Assembly (NCBI RefSeq): GCF_030413595.1
Contig: NZ_CP129238.1
Location: 558,001-622,000 of the forward strand
DNA: 64,000 bases
Reading direction: 5' to 3'
Origin: Planococcus liqunii
Lineage (GTDB): Bacteria > Bacillota > Bacilli > Bacillales_A > Planococcaceae
Positions 61,921-64,000 of this stretch are shown here, piece after piece (position 1 is the first letter of the stretch; every line of letters starts with the position of its first letter). The position numbers were made by a program, and so were the translations under genes. Below the pieces are notes generated by a model. That model made no database searches. It was not told where the DNA came from and was given only the letters and a program-made list of their open reading frames with translations.

Positions 61921-63258
61921 ATGGAATGGTTTATTGATAAGCTGCCGATTATCTCGGTAGCGCTGGGCGTAGCCTTGCTGTTGTTCTTGAACATGAAAGT
62001 GAAACTGAACAGTTTCCTTGCGTTATTGATTTCTGCAATTTTTGTCGGAATTTTAAACGGACTCAGATTGCCGGATGTCATCGAATCAATCAAAGCCGGC
62101 TTCGGCGGTACACTCGGAAGTTTGGCATTGATCATCGGACTGGGTGCTGTACTCGGTAAGTTGATGGTCGACTCTGGAGCTGCTCAGCGCGTAGCTTCAA
62201 CATTGTTGAAAAAATTCGGCGTGAAGAATATCGAATGGGCGATCCTGATCGTCGGCGGAATCTTCGGGATTTCCGTGTTCTATGAAGTAGCGTTCATCAT
62301 TTTAGCGCCGCTTGTTATCAGTATTGCGATTGAAGCCAAAGTTTCATATATGCGTCTTGGAATCACGATGGTTGCTGCGGCCACAATGGCCCATAGCCTA
62401 TTCCCGCCACAACCTGGCCCGACCGCGCTTGTTGCAGCATACGGCGCAGATATGGGTATGGTGTACATACTCGGCGTCGTGGTATTTATCCCGGCTGTTA
62501 TTGCCGCAGGTGTCATCTTGCCGAGATTGCTGCGTAATCTGGACAAGCCGGTTCCACCTCTTTTGAAAAAGCCAAAAGAATTCAGCGACGATGAAATGCC
62601 TGGATTTGCAATCAGTATTTTGGTTCCTTTATTGCCAGCAATCATTATCACAAGTGCGACAATCATTAACTATTTCATCACAGAAGGTTCTTTGACACAC
62701 GATATCGTCAACTTTATCGGAAGCGCCGAAATTAGCTTGCTTCTAGCTGTCTTAGTTGCGATCTATGTGTTCGGCCTTCGCCGCGGACGCAAAATGCATG
62801 AAGTCATGGATTCGTTCTCAAGCGCCATACAAAGCATCGCGATGATTATCCTGATTGTTGGTGCCGGTGGTGCCTTCAAACAAATCATTTTGGATTCCGG
62901 CGTCGGTGATTTCATCGCCGGCATGATGCAAAATACCAGCGTTTCCCCGCTTATTATGGCGTGGCTCATTACCGCCATTCTGCGTATTGCAACCGGTACA
63001 GGCGTGGTATCCGCCATTACTGCTGCAGGAATCGTAGGTCCGCTGATCGATACATTTGATGTAAACCCGGTATTGATGGTACTCGCAACAGCAGCAGGAA
63101 GCAACACGATTACACATGTCAACGATGCTTCGTTCTGGCTGTTCAAAGAGTACTTCAACTTATCGATCAAAGAAACATTCAGAACATGGGGCCTTCTGCT
63201 ATTGACCACTTCTCTGGTCGGTCTTGGCGTGGTTCTATTGCTCAGCTTGTTCATTTAA
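61921..63258 (+). CDS. Gluconate/uronate symporter (GntP family)
   Basis: A 445-residue membrane protein with about 12 to 14 hydrophobic segments. GntP marks are GFGGTLGSLALIIGLGAVLGKLMVDSGAAQRVA, AATMAHSLFPPQPGPTALV and the C-terminal ATGTGVVSAITAAGIVGP with HVNDASFWLFKEYFNLS. Family members import gluconate or related aldonates and ketodeoxy acids with protons. As the last gene of the uronate operon it may carry fructuronate, gluconate or KDG; substrate cannot be read from sequence. ATG 61921 follows AGGTGGG. Confidence 0.9.
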   Translation: MEWFIDKLPIISVALGVALLLFLNMKVKLNSFLALLISAIFVGILNGLRLPDVIESIKAGFGGTLGSLALIIGLGAVLGKLMVDSGAAQRVASTLLKKFGVKNIEWAILIVGGIFGISVFYEVAFIILAPLVISIAIEAKVSYMRLGITMVAAATMAHSLFPPQPGPTALVAAYGADMGMVYILGVVVFIPAVIAAGVILPRLLRNLDKPVPPLLKKPKEFSDDEMPGFAISILVPLLPAIIITSATIINYFITEGSLTHDIVNFIGSAEISLLLAVLVAIYVFGLRRGRKMHEVMDSFSSAIQSIAMIILIVGAGGAFKQIILDSGVGDFIAGMMQNTSVSPLIMAWLITAILRIATGTGVVSAITAAGIVGPLIDTFDVNPVLMVLATAAGSNTITHVNDASFWLFKEYFNLSIKETFRTWGLLLLTTSLVGLGVVLLLSLFI

Positions 63259-63263
63259 TAAAT

Positions 63264-63299
63264 AAAGTCCGTTCTGCTCCAAGCAGAACGGGCTTTTTA
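63264..63299 (+). terminator. Terminator of the uronate operon
   Basis: AAAG-T-CCGTTCTGCT and AGCAGAACGG-G-CTTTTT pair around CCA and are followed by a T run. Confidence 0.88.
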
Positions 63300-63501
63300 A
63301 CTTGTCCTTAAAAACTGGACGGTTCTAAATTACGTTGAAAGTTTAGGAGTCATCTCATGGAAGAGAGGGACCCGGAAACTTAAAAGCTGGATTTAAAAAC
63401 AGCAGCGTGCAGGAAGTTCTTGATTGCGGGAAAAATCATTCTCCTATAATATTCAATGAAAGTGGCACACACCATAACAAAAAGCAGTTGGGAGATATGC
63501 A

Positions 63502-64000
63502 ATGAAATCGTTACTTACAAAAATTGAACTCGACCTGGAGCAATTGTCGGCAGCGGAACGGCGCATCGGCGAATACATCATCCAGCAGCCGGATGCCATT
63601 CCGCATATGACCACAAAAGAACTGTCGGAAAAAGCGGGCGTGAGCGAAGCGACCATCATCCGCTTCTGCAAATCGATCGGCATGGGAAGCTTCAAATCCT
63701 TCAAATTGGCGCTCATGAAAGACCTGACCCTGACCGATACGAACCTGACGGACTTTTCGGTGCTTCAGCAGAAAGATTCCCCTTATGATTTATTCCATAA
63801 AGTGATCCACGTCAACAAGTCGGCCATTGAATCCTGTGCAGATTCGATGGACCGGAAAGAATTGGTGCAAGCGGTCGACGCGATGAAAGGCGCAAACAAA
63901 ATCGTCTTTTTCGGCGTTGGCGGCTCTTCGACAGCGGCCGTGGATGCCCAGTACAAATTCATGCGGCTCGGCTATCAGTCCATCACTTCGCTGGATTTCC
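63502..64000 (+). CDS. RpiR family transcriptional regulator (partial, 5' end)
   Basis: The frame opens at ATG 63502 (GGGAG upstream) and runs without stop to the window edge, 166 codons. The first 80 residues are the RpiR-type helix-turn-helix: LEQLSAAERRIGEYIIQQPDAIPHMTTKELSEKAGVSEATIIRFCKSIGMGSFKSFKLAL. The SIS sugar-phosphate-binding domain begins near residue 120 with KIVFFGVGGSSTAAVDAQYKFMRLG. Such regulators sense sugar phosphates. The gene may control sugar acid or amino sugar genes located to the right. TATAAT at 63445-63450 could be its -10 box. Confidence 0.9.
   Translation, partial: MKSLLTKIELDLEQLSAAERRIGEYIIQQPDAIPHMTTKELSEKAGVSEATIIRFCKSIGMGSFKSFKLALMKDLTLTDTNLTDFSVLQQKDSPYDLFHKVIHVNKSAIESCADSMDRKELVQAVDAMKGANKIVFFGVGGSSTAAVDAQYKFMRLGYQSITSLDF

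Overview
The window is chromosomal DNA of a low-to-mid GC Gram-positive bacterium of the Bacillales. The end of a 23S-5S-tRNA-Asp operon, the tsaE-tsaB-rimI-tsaD / ABC-F / rex / groESL order known from Bacillus, CIRCE, LexA and cre sites, an S-box leader and TTG starts all fit. The protein sequences look most like Planococcaceae (Planococcus or a relative); this is recognition from memory, not a database result.

Layout. 1-750: rRNA and tRNA-Asp. 863-9868: conserved core with the t6A tRNA-modification genes, an ABC-F ATPase, the redox repressor rex, a CPBP membrane protease and groES-groEL. The tsaD/ABC-F gap holds a cluster of DnaA boxes, and a dispersed palindromic repeat sits between groES and groEL. 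9955-18100: single genes (LexA-type YolD protein, small membrane protein, tRNA-dihydrouridine synthase, DegV, GAF-GGDEF protein, aquaporin, TetR plus membrane protein, secreted glycerophosphodiesterase, small zinc-ribbon protein). 18276-27508: a sugar ABC importer with two unlike binding proteins and a binding-protein / LytS-type kinase / YesN-type regulator trio resembling the XylFII-LytS-YesN xylose sensing system. 27609-31494: poorly characterised proteins (DUF1456, DUF1963, an SMI1/KNR4-like protein and others). 31553-37278: S-box controlled methionine genes (yitJ-like, metH).

37284-52660 is a xylan/xylose utilisation region: GH43 beta-xylosidase, XylR, a CUT1 oligosaccharide importer without its own ATPase, a YesL-like protein, xylose isomerase, xylulokinase, an aldo-keto reductase, an MsmX-type ATPase that probably energises the importer, a Gfo/Idh/MocA oxidoreductase and an aldose 1-epimerase. 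Three promoters here share a closely similar motif overlapping the -35 box, interpreted as the XylR operator. 52713-57162: oxidoreductases and a 44-residue small protein. 57247-63299: a uronate operon kdgK-kdgA-uxuA-uxuB-kdgR-gntP behind a promoter with a 12-bp direct repeat as likely KdgR operator. An RpiR-family regulator runs off the right edge.

Together the right half suggests uptake of xylo-oligosaccharides, xylose and uronic acids from glucuronoxylan, and their conversion to xylulose-5-phosphate and to pyruvate plus glyceraldehyde-3-phosphate, with XylR, CcpA, KdgR and two-component control. No wholly new system is proven. The points most worth checking are the DnaA-box cluster, the shared XylR operator, the two binding proteins around one transporter, the repeat inside groESL, and two look-alike small basic-hydrophobic proteins.
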